NCBI GenBank assembly: GCA_905193765.1
Contig: CAJJPZ010000097.1
Location: forward strand, 1 to 7,955
Direction: 5' to 3'
Source: an uncultured Eubacterium sp.
GTDB taxonomy: Bacteria > Bacillota > Clostridia > Peptostreptococcales > Anaerovoracaceae
DNA: 7,955 nt
Shown here: piece after piece, positions 1 through 5,437 of the stretch
How the letters are laid out: every line of letters begins with the position of its first letter
Numbering within the stretch: position 1 is the stretch's first letter
Made by a program: the position numbers and the translations under genes
Notes under the pieces: model-generated
What the model was told of the DNA's origin: nothing
The model's database searches: none
The model's input: only the letters and a program-made list of their open reading frames with translations

Positions 1-251
1 CAGGCGTTATCCTGGCGATAGGAAGGATAGTCGGAGAAAGTGCCGCACTGATATTCACGGCAGGTACTGTTGCAAAGGTGCCGGGGAGCCTGTTCGATTC
101 AGCAAGGACACTGTCCGTCCACATGTATGCGCTCCTGTCGGAGGGACTTTACACGAACGAGGCATTCGCAACAGCAGTGGTACTGCTGATACTGGTGATC
201 CTGATCAACGCTGTATCGGGACTGCTGGCAAAGAAATTAGCAATGAGGTAA
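1..251 (+). CDS. pstA: Phosphate ABC transporter permease PstA, C-terminal part (5' end outside window)
   Basis: The open frame running in from the left edge (first full codon at base 3) encodes 82 residues and ends in TAA at 249-251. It contains GVILAIGRIVGESAALIFTA, matching the cytoplasmic EAA-type loop of PstA permeases that docks onto the PstB ATPase. A final hydrophobic helix (roughly FATAVVLLILVILINAVSG) and a short basic tail (AKKLAMR) follow. In the family, PstA and PstC form the membrane channel of the high-affinity phosphate importer. The start and the first helices lie outside the window. pstB begins 6 bases after the stop, and its ribosome binding site overlaps the end of this gene, so the two are almost certainly co-transcribed and translationally linked. 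The identification rests on the loop motif and on the pstB-phoU neighbours. Confidence 0.9.
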   Translation, partial: GVILAIGRIVGESAALIFTAGTVAKVPGSLFDSARTLSVHMYALLSEGLYTNEAFATAVVLLILVILINAVSGLLAKKLAMR

Positions 252-257
252 CTGAAA

Positions 258-1007
258 ATGGAGAAATATACTATAGAAAATCTGGACTTGTACTACGGCG
301 GATTCAAGGCACTGAAAAATATAAACCTTAAGGTTAAGGAAAAAGAGATCACAGCATTCATAGGACCATCAGGATGCGGCAAATCCACACTTCTGAAGTC
401 ACTGAACCGTATGAACGACCTTGTGGAAAACTGCAGGATAGACGGCAAGGTGCTGCTGGACGGAGAAGATATATACGGCAACATCGATGTGAACCATCTC
501 AGAAAAAGAGTCGGCATGGTCTTCCAGAAACCGAATCCGTTCCCTATGAGCATATATGACAATATCGCCTACGGACCGAGGACACACGGGATAAAAAGGA
601 AGGCGCATCTGGATGATATCGTGGAAAAATCGCTTCGCGACGTTGCGATATGGGATGAACTCAAAGACAGGCTGAACAAAAGTGCCCTTGGCCTTTCCGG
701 AGGACAGCAGCAGAGACTTTGCATAGCGAGAGCACTTGCCGTTGAGCCGGAAGTCATACTCATGGATGAACCAACTTCGGCTCTCGACCCGATATCCACA
801 TCAAAGATAGAGGACCTGGCCACAGAGCTCAAGAAAAACTACACGATCATAATGGTAACTCACAACATGCAGCAGGCAGCCAGGATATCAGACAAAACGG
901 CATTTTTCCTGCTGGGAGAGATAATAGAATTCAACGATACACAGAAACTGTTCTCAGATCCGAAAGACAAAAGGACTGAAGACTACATCACAGGGAGGTT
1001 TGGCTGA
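258..1007 (+). CDS. pstB: Phosphate ABC transporter ATP-binding protein PstB
   Basis: This 249-residue protein is a complete ABC ATPase of the usual PstB length. It energises phosphate import through PstA/PstC on the cytoplasmic face of the membrane. Visible motifs in order: Walker A GPSGCGKST (residues 36-44), Q-loop Gln90 in MVFQKPNPFPMSIYDN (a PstB hallmark), signature LSGGQQQR (146-153), Walker B VILMDE (166-171), D-loop SALDP, and H-loop His202 in VTHNMQQAARISD, again typical of PstB. The ATG at 258 is preceded by GAGGTAA (245-251), which overlaps the pstA stop. The TGA stop shares one base with the ATG of phoU (TGATG), which suggests translational coupling. In Firmicutes such operons are normally induced by phosphate starvation through PhoP/PhoR; the promoter is not in this window. 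No key residue is missing. Confidence 0.97.
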   Translation: MEKYTIENLDLYYGGFKALKNINLKVKEKEITAFIGPSGCGKSTLLKSLNRMNDLVENCRIDGKVLLDGEDIYGNIDVNHLRKRVGMVFQKPNPFPMSIYDNIAYGPRTHGIKRKAHLDDIVEKSLRDVAIWDELKDRLNKSALGLSGGQQQRLCIARALAVEPEVILMDEPTSALDPISTSKIEDLATELKKNYTIIMVTHNMQQAARISDKTAFFLLGEIIEFNDTQKLFSDPKDKRTEDYITGRFG

Positions 1008-1696
1008 TGCGTGACAAATTCAATGAAGAACTGGATAACCTTAACAGCATGCTTATAACAATGGGAGACCATTGTGAGGAAGCGATATCATATGCAGTGA
1101 AAGCGCTCAATGAAAACAGCGATGAAATGAGAACGCTGACTTTTGAAACAGATAAGATCATAGACGATATGGAACGTGAGATCGAGGGTATATGCTACAA
1201 CCTGCTCCTGAGACAGCAGCCTGTCGCAAAGGATCTGCGTCTCGTGTCCGCAGCACTCAAGATGATCTCAGATATGGAGCGTATAGGCGATCAAGCGTAT
1301 GATATAGCGGAGATAACAAAGACGATAAAAGATGGCAGCAGATCGATATGCTGCGATATCATAGACAGGATGTCAGCCACATCGATAGATATGGTTACGA
1401 AAAGTGTGGACTCTTTCGTAAAAAAGGATACGGCGATAGCAGAGAAAGTCATCGGCATGGACGATATCGTGGACGACCTGTTCATAGAAGTGAAGGATGC
1501 CCTCATAAATGCAGTCGCAGAGAACAAAGACCAGGGAGAGTATTTTGTGGACATACTCATGATAGCAAAGTACCTGGAAAGGATAAGCGATCATGCTGTG
1601 AATATAGCGGAGTGGGTGATCTTCTCGATAACAGGGAAACATGTAAGCGAGCCTGAAGCAGGCAGCGCGGATGAGTCTGAAACTGTCGAAAAATGA
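1007..1696 (+). CDS. phoU: Phosphate signalling complex accessory protein PhoU
   Basis: This 229-residue, helix-rich protein is the usual size for PhoU, which has two tandem three-helix PhoU domains. The two repeats can be seen: DMERIGDQAYDIAE (residues 89-102) in the first half and the matching LERISDHAVNIAEW (190-203) in the second. These are the family's E/DxxxD metal-binding helices. The N-terminal stretch FNEELDNLNSMLITMGDHCEEAI and the LLLRQQPVAKDLRLVSAALKMI segment are also typical. PhoU links the Pst transporter to the PhoR kinase and keeps the Pho response off when phosphate is plentiful. The start overlaps the pstB stop by one base and has GGGAGG (993-998) eight bases upstream. The last ~18 residues are an acidic, probably disordered tail. 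No obvious intrinsic terminator follows; the next promoter begins 4 bases after the stop. Confidence 0.95.
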   Translation: MRDKFNEELDNLNSMLITMGDHCEEAISYAVKALNENSDEMRTLTFETDKIIDDMEREIEGICYNLLLRQQPVAKDLRLVSAALKMISDMERIGDQAYDIAEITKTIKDGSRSICCDIIDRMSATSIDMVTKSVDSFVKKDTAIAEKVIGMDDIVDDLFIEVKDALINAVAENKDQGEYFVDILMIAKYLERISDHAVNIAEWVIFSITGKHVSEPEAGSADESETVEK

Positions 1697-1700
1697 TGTG

Positions 1701-1729
1701 TTGACAATCATGCCCACCTGGATTATTAT
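1701..1729 (+). promoter_or_regulatory. Sigma-A-type promoter for the DUF896 gene
   Basis: A perfect -35 TTGACA (1701-1706) is separated by 17 bases from a -10 TATTAT (1724-1729, one mismatch to TATAAT). A second weaker -10-like GATAAT lies at 1734-1739. The promoter sits just after the phoU stop and gives the small downstream gene its own transcription start, around 1736. Confidence 0.75.
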
Positions 1730-1768
1730 TAATGATAATATATAAATCAGAAATGAAGGTGGTGCAGA

Positions 1769-1999
1769 ATGTTATCAAAGGACAAAATAGACAGGATCAA
1801 TCATCTTGCCAGAAAGTCAAAGGGAGAAGGACTGACTGATGATGAAAAGAACGAGCAGGACTCTCTCAGAAAAGAGTATATCGAAAAGTTCCGTGAACAT
1901 TTCAAGGGTCATCTGAACAGAGTAAAGTTCGTTGAAGATCTCACAGAAGAGGAACTTGCAGATATCAGAAAGCAGCAGGAAAGCAAACAGCAAAAATAG
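1769..1999 (+). CDS. Small DUF896 (UPF0291, YnzC-like) protein
   Basis: This 76-residue, highly charged protein has no membrane segment. Its first 45 residues follow the DUF896 pattern known from Bacillus subtilis YnzC: KIDRINHLARKSKGEGLTDDE, then EQDSLRKEYIEKFREHFKGHL. In that family this part folds as a helical hairpin. The function of the family is not established, although YnzC-type genes are SOS-linked in Bacillus. The ATG at 1769 is preceded by AAGGTGGTG (1756-1764), close to the full anti-Shine-Dalgarno complement. The C-terminal ~15 residues (ADIRKQQESKQQK) are polar and poorly conserved in such proteins. The gene has its own promoter (1701-1729) and terminator (2012-2045), so it is probably monocistronic. 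Its stop is TAG, backed up by an in-frame TAA two codons later (2003-2005). Confidence 0.88.
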   Translation: MLSKDKIDRINHLARKSKGEGLTDDEKNEQDSLRKEYIEKFREHFKGHLNRVKFVEDLTEEELADIRKQQESKQQK

Positions 2000-2011
2000 A
2001 AATAAAACGAC

Positions 2012-2045
2012 AGCGGGAATCAGCTTTTTTCTCGCTCTTTTTATT
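2012..2045 (+). terminator. Intrinsic terminator after the DUF896 gene
   Basis: AGCGGGA (2012-2018) pairs with TCTCGCT (2030-2036), with one G-U pair, around an 11-base loop; a T-rich tract (CTTTTTATTTT) follows at once. The stem is modest but the position, 12 bases after the stop, is right. Confidence 0.7.
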
Positions 2046-2081
2046 TTATCATATAGATAAAAATGAAAGGAGCGGGTTATA

Positions 2082-2570
2082 ATGGGAAAGGGAGCTCGGT
2101 TCAGGACAAGGATACCTGCAGCGGTCGTCGCTACGGCACTGATATGTGTGATACTTGTTTCCTTCACAGGAGTGCGGGACAGCGGCACTGCAGAGGTCAG
2201 GAGGATGCTGGAAAAGCGGACAGCTGTAATGGAAAATGTACTCAGCGGCAGGATAACATATGATGATGGAAAATCGGAGCTCATGGAAATCGAAGACGGC
2301 AGTCTCCTGTCGGATGACCTTGGGTCGCTGAAAGCATACGAGGATACCGATTACGAGCCGGTACAGGACATGATATTCGCAGGGATCAAAAAAACAGGAT
2401 CTGTATACGGTACGAGCTGTTATGAATGCAGGATATGCTGGGTATACTCGGATCACAGAGGTTTGCACAGGGAGACGGCTGTATACAGAGCCGGTACCAG
2501 GCTCTGCGGCGGGACTTTGAAACTTGTGATGTTCGAGCCGGATGAAGATACATACAGCAGCGGATCATGA
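2082..2570 (+). CDS. Unrecognised single-pass membrane protein, 162 residues
   Basis: I do not recognise a named family. The N-terminus is basic (MGKGARFRTR) and is followed by one hydrophobic helix, roughly residues 12-30 (PAAVVATALICVILVSFTG). There is no signal peptidase or lipobox pattern, so the protein is most likely anchored with its C-terminal ~130 residues outside the cell. The next part (35-100) is charged and probably helical, including LEKRTAVMENVLSGRITYDD and the motif LKAYEDTDYEPVQDM. The last 50 residues alternate as beta-strands, ending KLVMFEPDED. Three closely spaced cysteines, C113, C116 and C119 (CYECRIC), plus C142 lie in this outer domain. The ATG at 2082 has a good AAAGGAG (2066-2072) nine bases upstream. 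The gene sits between the DUF896 gene and the iscS promoter, apparently as a single gene. The reading frame looks like real protein throughout. Confidence 0.75.
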   Translation: MGKGARFRTRIPAAVVATALICVILVSFTGVRDSGTAEVRRMLEKRTAVMENVLSGRITYDDGKSELMEIEDGSLLSDDLGSLKAYEDTDYEPVQDMIFAGIKKTGSVYGTSCYECRICWVYSDHRGLHRETAVYRAGTRLCGGTLKLVMFEPDEDTYSSGS

Positions 2571-2611
2571 ATCAAATCCTAAAAAATTAGTAAGAATTGA
2601 AATAAAACAGG

Positions 2612-2638
2612 TTGAAAAGTTCATCAAATTGGTATACT
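2612..2638 (+). promoter_or_regulatory. Extended -10 promoter for iscS-iscU-mnmA-eutH
   Basis: TGGTATACT (2630-2638) is an extended -10 element (TG, one base, then TATACT with one mismatch to TATAAT). A -35-like TTGAAA lies at 2612-2617, but the 15-base spacing is short, so the extended -10 probably carries the promoter. Transcription would start near 2645, leaving a leader of about 50 bases before iscS. Confidence 0.6.
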
Positions 2639-2660
2639 ATAGAAAAGTAAATTATACCAA
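2629..2660. promoter_or_regulatory. Inverted repeat over the iscS promoter, probable operator
   Basis: TTGGTATA (2629-2636) and TATACCAA (2653-2660) are perfect 8-base inverted copies separated by 16 bases, so the arm centres are 24 bases apart. The left arm covers the -10 box and the right arm lies just past the expected transcription start. Only the right arm would be in the RNA, so this is better read as a DNA operator than a leader hairpin. Fe-S assembly operons in Firmicutes are often controlled by Rrf2-family (IscR-like) repressors; assigning this site to one is inference. Confidence 0.5.
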
Positions 2661-2693
2661 ATAACTAAACTATTAACGGACAGGAGATATATT

Positions 2694-3863
2694 ATGAGAC
2701 AGGTTTATCTTGATTACTCAGCAACAACACCTGTTAAAGAAGATGTTGTTAAGGAAATGCTTCCTTATTATACAAAATTCTACGGCAACCCTTCGAGTCT
2801 GTATGACATGGGACTGGAGGCAAAGGCCGGCATAGATAAAGCAAGAGAACGTGTGGCAAAGCTGATCAATGCGGACAGCAGAGAGATATTTTTCACATCC
2901 TGCGGAACAGAAGCCGACAACTGGGTGCTGGAAGGCGCGTCGGATGCACTCAGAAGAAAAGGCAATCATATCATAACAAGCAGGATAGAGCATCATGCGA
3001 TACTCCATACATGTGAATATCTCGAAAAACACGGTTTTGAGGTCACTTATCTCGATGTTGACAGCGAGGGTTTCGTACATCCTGAGACACTTGAAAAGGC
3101 TATAAGGCCTGAAACGGTGCTTATCAGCATCATGATGGTCAATAACGAGATCGGAACTATACAGCCGATAAAGGAACTGGCGGCAGTTGCAAAGAAGCAC
3201 GGCGTGCTTTTCCATACAGATGCAGTCCAGGGTCTGGGAAATGTGCCTATCGATGTCAAGGACCTGGGGGTCGACTTCCTTTCAATGTCTGCCCACAAGA
3301 TATACGGACCTAAGGGTATCGGAGCACTCTACATGAGGAGAGGCATAAGGATATCCACATTCATGCACGGAGGCGCTCAGGAAAGCAAGAAAAGAGCCGG
3401 TACTGAGAATACCGCCGGCATCGTCGGATTCGGCAAGGCCGCAGAGATGGCAATGGAGGGATTGTCCGAGCATATCAGACACAGCACCGATCTCAGGAAT
3501 TATTTCTGGGAGAAGATCGAAAGCAGCATTTCAGGTGTACAGCTGAACGGACCTAAGGATAAGCGTCATCCGGGAAATCTGAACATATCTTTCGACTATA
3601 TAGAAGGTGAAGCGATACTTCTCCTCCTCAACGGAAACGGTATCTCGGTATCCACAGGATCTGCATGTTCATCAAAGTCACTGGCACCGTCCCATGTACT
3701 GGACGCCATAGGCGTGTCGATAACGAAGATGAACGGTACTATACGTTTCACTGTAGGTGATTTCACGACAAGAGAAGATATAGATTATGTTGTAGATGTA
3801 CTGATAAAAGTGGTGGAGAGACTGAGAGAACTCTCACCTGTAAACGGCATGAAAGGGTGGTAA
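2694..3863 (+). CDS. iscS: Cysteine desulfurase IscS (NifS/IscS class)
   Basis: This 389-residue PLP enzyme removes sulfur from cysteine, giving alanine and an enzyme persulfide that feeds Fe-S cluster assembly (IscU) and tRNA thiolation (MnmA). It is the usual length for group I desulfurases. Visible features: N-terminal VYLDYSATTPV, His100 in RIEHHAIL (stacks on PLP), Asp176 and Gln179 in HTDAVQ, PLP-binding Lys202 in MSAHKIYGPKG, the RAGTENTAGIVG segment (234-245), and persulfide-forming Cys325 in STGSACSS within the mobile loop. The C-terminal tail is short. The ATG at 2694 follows AGGAG (2682-2686). The stop is a tandem TAA TAA, and iscU begins 6 bases after the first. In many Clostridia an iscR-type Rrf2 gene precedes iscS; here the preceding gene is the unrelated 162-residue membrane protein. 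Confidence 0.97.
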   Translation: MRQVYLDYSATTPVKEDVVKEMLPYYTKFYGNPSSLYDMGLEAKAGIDKARERVAKLINADSREIFFTSCGTEADNWVLEGASDALRRKGNHIITSRIEHHAILHTCEYLEKHGFEVTYLDVDSEGFVHPETLEKAIRPETVLISIMMVNNEIGTIQPIKELAAVAKKHGVLFHTDAVQGLGNVPIDVKDLGVDFLSMSAHKIYGPKGIGALYMRRGIRISTFMHGGAQESKKRAGTENTAGIVGFGKAAEMAMEGLSEHIRHSTDLRNYFWEKIESSISGVQLNGPKDKRHPGNLNISFDYIEGEAILLLLNGNGISVSTGSACSSKSLAPSHVLDAIGVSITKMNGTIRFTVGDFTTREDIDYVVDVLIKVVERLRELSPVNGMKGW

Positions 3864-3869
3864 TAACAA

Positions 3870-4253
3870 ATGTCATTATATAACGATAAAGTAATGGAAT
3901 ATTTCATGAATCCTCACAATGTAGGTGAGATCGAGGATGCGGACGGCAAAGGAACATACGGAAGTCCTGTATGCGGCGACATGATGCAGATCACGATCAA
4001 GGTGGACAAGGATACTGATAAAATAACAGACGCTAAGTTCAAGACTTTCGGGTGCGGCAGTGCCATTGCATCATCGAGTATGGCTACAGATATGATCATA
4101 GGAATGACTGTAGAAGAAGCGCTGGAACTTTCCAACCAGAAGATCGTGGACGAGCTGGGGGGCCTTCCTCCTGTAAAGATCCACTGTTCAGTTCTGGCAG
4201 AACATGCCATCAAGTCAGCTATATATGACTATGCGCAGAAGAACGGCAAGTAG
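3870..4253 (+). CDS. iscU: Fe-S cluster assembly scaffold IscU/NifU-N type, possibly shortened by a TAG
   Basis: This 127-residue protein is the scaffold on which IscS-derived sulfur and iron are built into clusters. The cluster and zinc ligands are all present: Cys35 and Asp37 in GSPVCGDMM, Cys62 in FGCGSAIASSS, and His105-Cys106 in PPVKIHCSVLAE. The KIHCS motif and the absence of the ~20-residue insert seen in SufU place it in the IscU/NifU group. The ATG at 3870 uses AAAGGGTGG (3852-3860), inside the end of iscS, as ribosome binding site. The reading ends at TAG (4251-4253) after YAQKNGK, right after the last helix, so the core fold is complete. The same frame continues past the TAG for 24 sense codons to TAA at 4326-4328 (separate entry). 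Whether the shorter or the extended product is the normal one is open. Confidence 0.93.
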   Translation: MSLYNDKVMEYFMNPHNVGEIEDADGKGTYGSPVCGDMMQITIKVDKDTDKITDAKFKTFGCGSAIASSSMATDMIIGMTVEEALELSNQKIVDELGGLPPVKIHCSVLAEHAIKSAIYDYAQKNGK

Positions 4254-4328
4254 TACAAGGGCCTCGAGGGATTCGATCCTGATGCGGAGGAAGACGATCA
4301 TCATGACATTCCAGAAGAAGATGAATAA
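4251..4328 (+). other. In-frame continuation of iscU beyond TAG: acidic/His tail
   Basis: After the TAG at 4251-4253 the iscU frame stays open for 24 codons: it starts YKGLEGFDPD, passes through AEEDDHH, ends DIPEEDE, and stops at TAA 4326-4328. The composition (many Asp/Glu, paired His, no odd residues) is what one expects of a flexible metal-friendly tail, not of intergenic DNA. The final bases overlap the likely mnmA start at 4321 by 8 bases, the kind of overlap common inside operons. One base change in the TAG would restore Glu, Gln, Lys or another sense codon and give a 152-residue IscU. I see the open frame directly; that it was or is translated is inference. Confidence 0.55.
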
Positions 4329-5430
4329 AAACAAAGTAATATTAGGACTGAGCGGCGGAGTGGACAGCACTACCGCTGCTTTGTTGTTAAAGGACAAAGG
4401 TTATGACGTCACCGGACTGTATTTTGATATACACGATGAAGCTTCTCCAACATACAGACCGCTGAGAGAAAGAGCTGAGAAAGCAGCAGAGCAGCTGGGT
4501 ATAGACTTTATATACAGGAATGTGGCGGATATGTTCGATGATATCGTTATAGGTAACTTCTGCAGGGAATATGCATGTGGACATACTCCTAATCCATGCA
4601 TAGTATGTAATCCTGACGTTAAATTCAGGACACTTCTGGATGCTGCAGATGAAACAGGAGCATATCATATAGCCACAGGGCATTATGCGGATACGTTTTA
4701 TGATGAGGCATCAGGGCTGTGGCATATAAAGATGGCAGCAAATCGCAGGAAAGATCAGTCGTACATGCTGTACAGGCTGGGTCAGGAGGCAATTTCAAGG
4801 CTTATGCTGCCGCTGAACGAAGTGGAGGACAAGGAAGAGGTCAGGAAACTTGCCAGGAGCAAAGCTTTGGAAAACGCCGACGCTAAGGACAGCCAGGAGA
4901 TATGCTTCATCGACAGCGGCGACAACTACAAGGATTTTCTGGCAAGACGTGGTGTGAAACCTCAGGAAGGTGATTTCACAGATGCAGCAGGCAATATACT
5001 TGGCCGCCACAGGGGGATCACCCATTACACTATCGGCCAGCGCAAGGGGCTGGGTATAGCTTTGGGAAAGCCGGCTTTCGTGACAGCTATAAACAGCAGT
5101 ACCAATGAAGTTGTGCTGGGTTCAAATGACGATCTTTTTACAACAACGGTAGTGTCGGCACAGAATATACTGATGGGGCAGGATACAGCTACATGCGGTG
5201 ATCAGGCCATGAAATACAACGGCATGGAAGTCACTGCGAAGATACGTTATGCATCTAAACCAGCAGCAGCACATATAAATATAGACAGCAGCGGCAGCAT
5301 AACGACAGAATTCGCTGAACCTCAGAGAGCTGTCACTCCGGGACAGTCAGTAGTTTTTTATAAAGATGACATATTAGTCGGCGGTGGTTTCATCGTATGG
5401 GAGAAGTCCGCTGTAAAACAGAACAGATAA
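4321..5430 (+). CDS. mnmA: tRNA-specific 2-thiouridylase MnmA (TrmU)
   Basis: MnmA activates U34 of the Lys, Glu and Gln tRNAs with ATP and replaces its 2-oxygen with sulfur passed on from IscS. From the ATG at 4321 the protein has 369 residues, the usual length. It shows the PP-loop LGLSGGVDSTTAA (8-20), the catalytic cysteine region TPNPCIVCNPDVKF (C96), the second catalytic Cys195 in DSQEICFID, and the family motifs GHYAD (120-124), DQSYML (145-150) and HYTIGQRKGLGIA. The C-terminal beta-barrel domain ends VGGGFIVWE. Start choice: 4321 fits homologues, which begin a few residues before the PP-loop, but its Shine-Dalgarno is weak. The in-frame ATG at 4303 follows GGAGG (4286-4290) at a long 12-base spacing and would add six residues. 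The ATG at 4204, inside iscU, is very unlikely. The PCxxC arrangement (C93/C96) is noted separately. Confidence 0.95.
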   Translation: MNKNKVILGLSGGVDSTTAALLLKDKGYDVTGLYFDIHDEASPTYRPLRERAEKAAEQLGIDFIYRNVADMFDDIVIGNFCREYACGHTPNPCIVCNPDVKFRTLLDAADETGAYHIATGHYADTFYDEASGLWHIKMAANRRKDQSYMLYRLGQEAISRLMLPLNEVEDKEEVRKLARSKALENADAKDSQEICFIDSGDNYKDFLARRGVKPQEGDFTDAAGNILGRHRGITHYTIGQRKGLGIALGKPAFVTAINSSTNEVVLGSNDDLFTTTVVSAQNILMGQDTATCGDQAMKYNGMEVTAKIRYASKPAAAHINIDSSGSITTEFAEPQRAVTPGQSVVFYKDDILVGGGFIVWEKSAVKQNR

Positions 5431-5437
5431 GTGGATA

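Noticed and set aside
2390..2530. Frameshift in the 162-residue membrane protein around the cysteine-rich stretch
   Set aside because: The cysteine-rich stretch looked odd, but the other two frames give no better continuation (one meets a stop at once), and the chosen frame resumes a sensible strand pattern ending KLVMFEPDED.
2641..2693. Riboswitch or T-box leader before iscS
   Set aside because: The leader from the predicted start is only about 50 bases, AT-rich, with no stable hairpin, terminator or T-box/SAM-type conserved sequence.
4204..4320. N-terminal extension of MnmA from an ATG at 4204, giving 408 residues
   Set aside because: The extension overlaps the end of iscU in another frame, is basic and low-quality (MRRRTASSTRASRDS), has no ribosome binding site, and MnmA proteins begin just before the PP-loop as from 4321.
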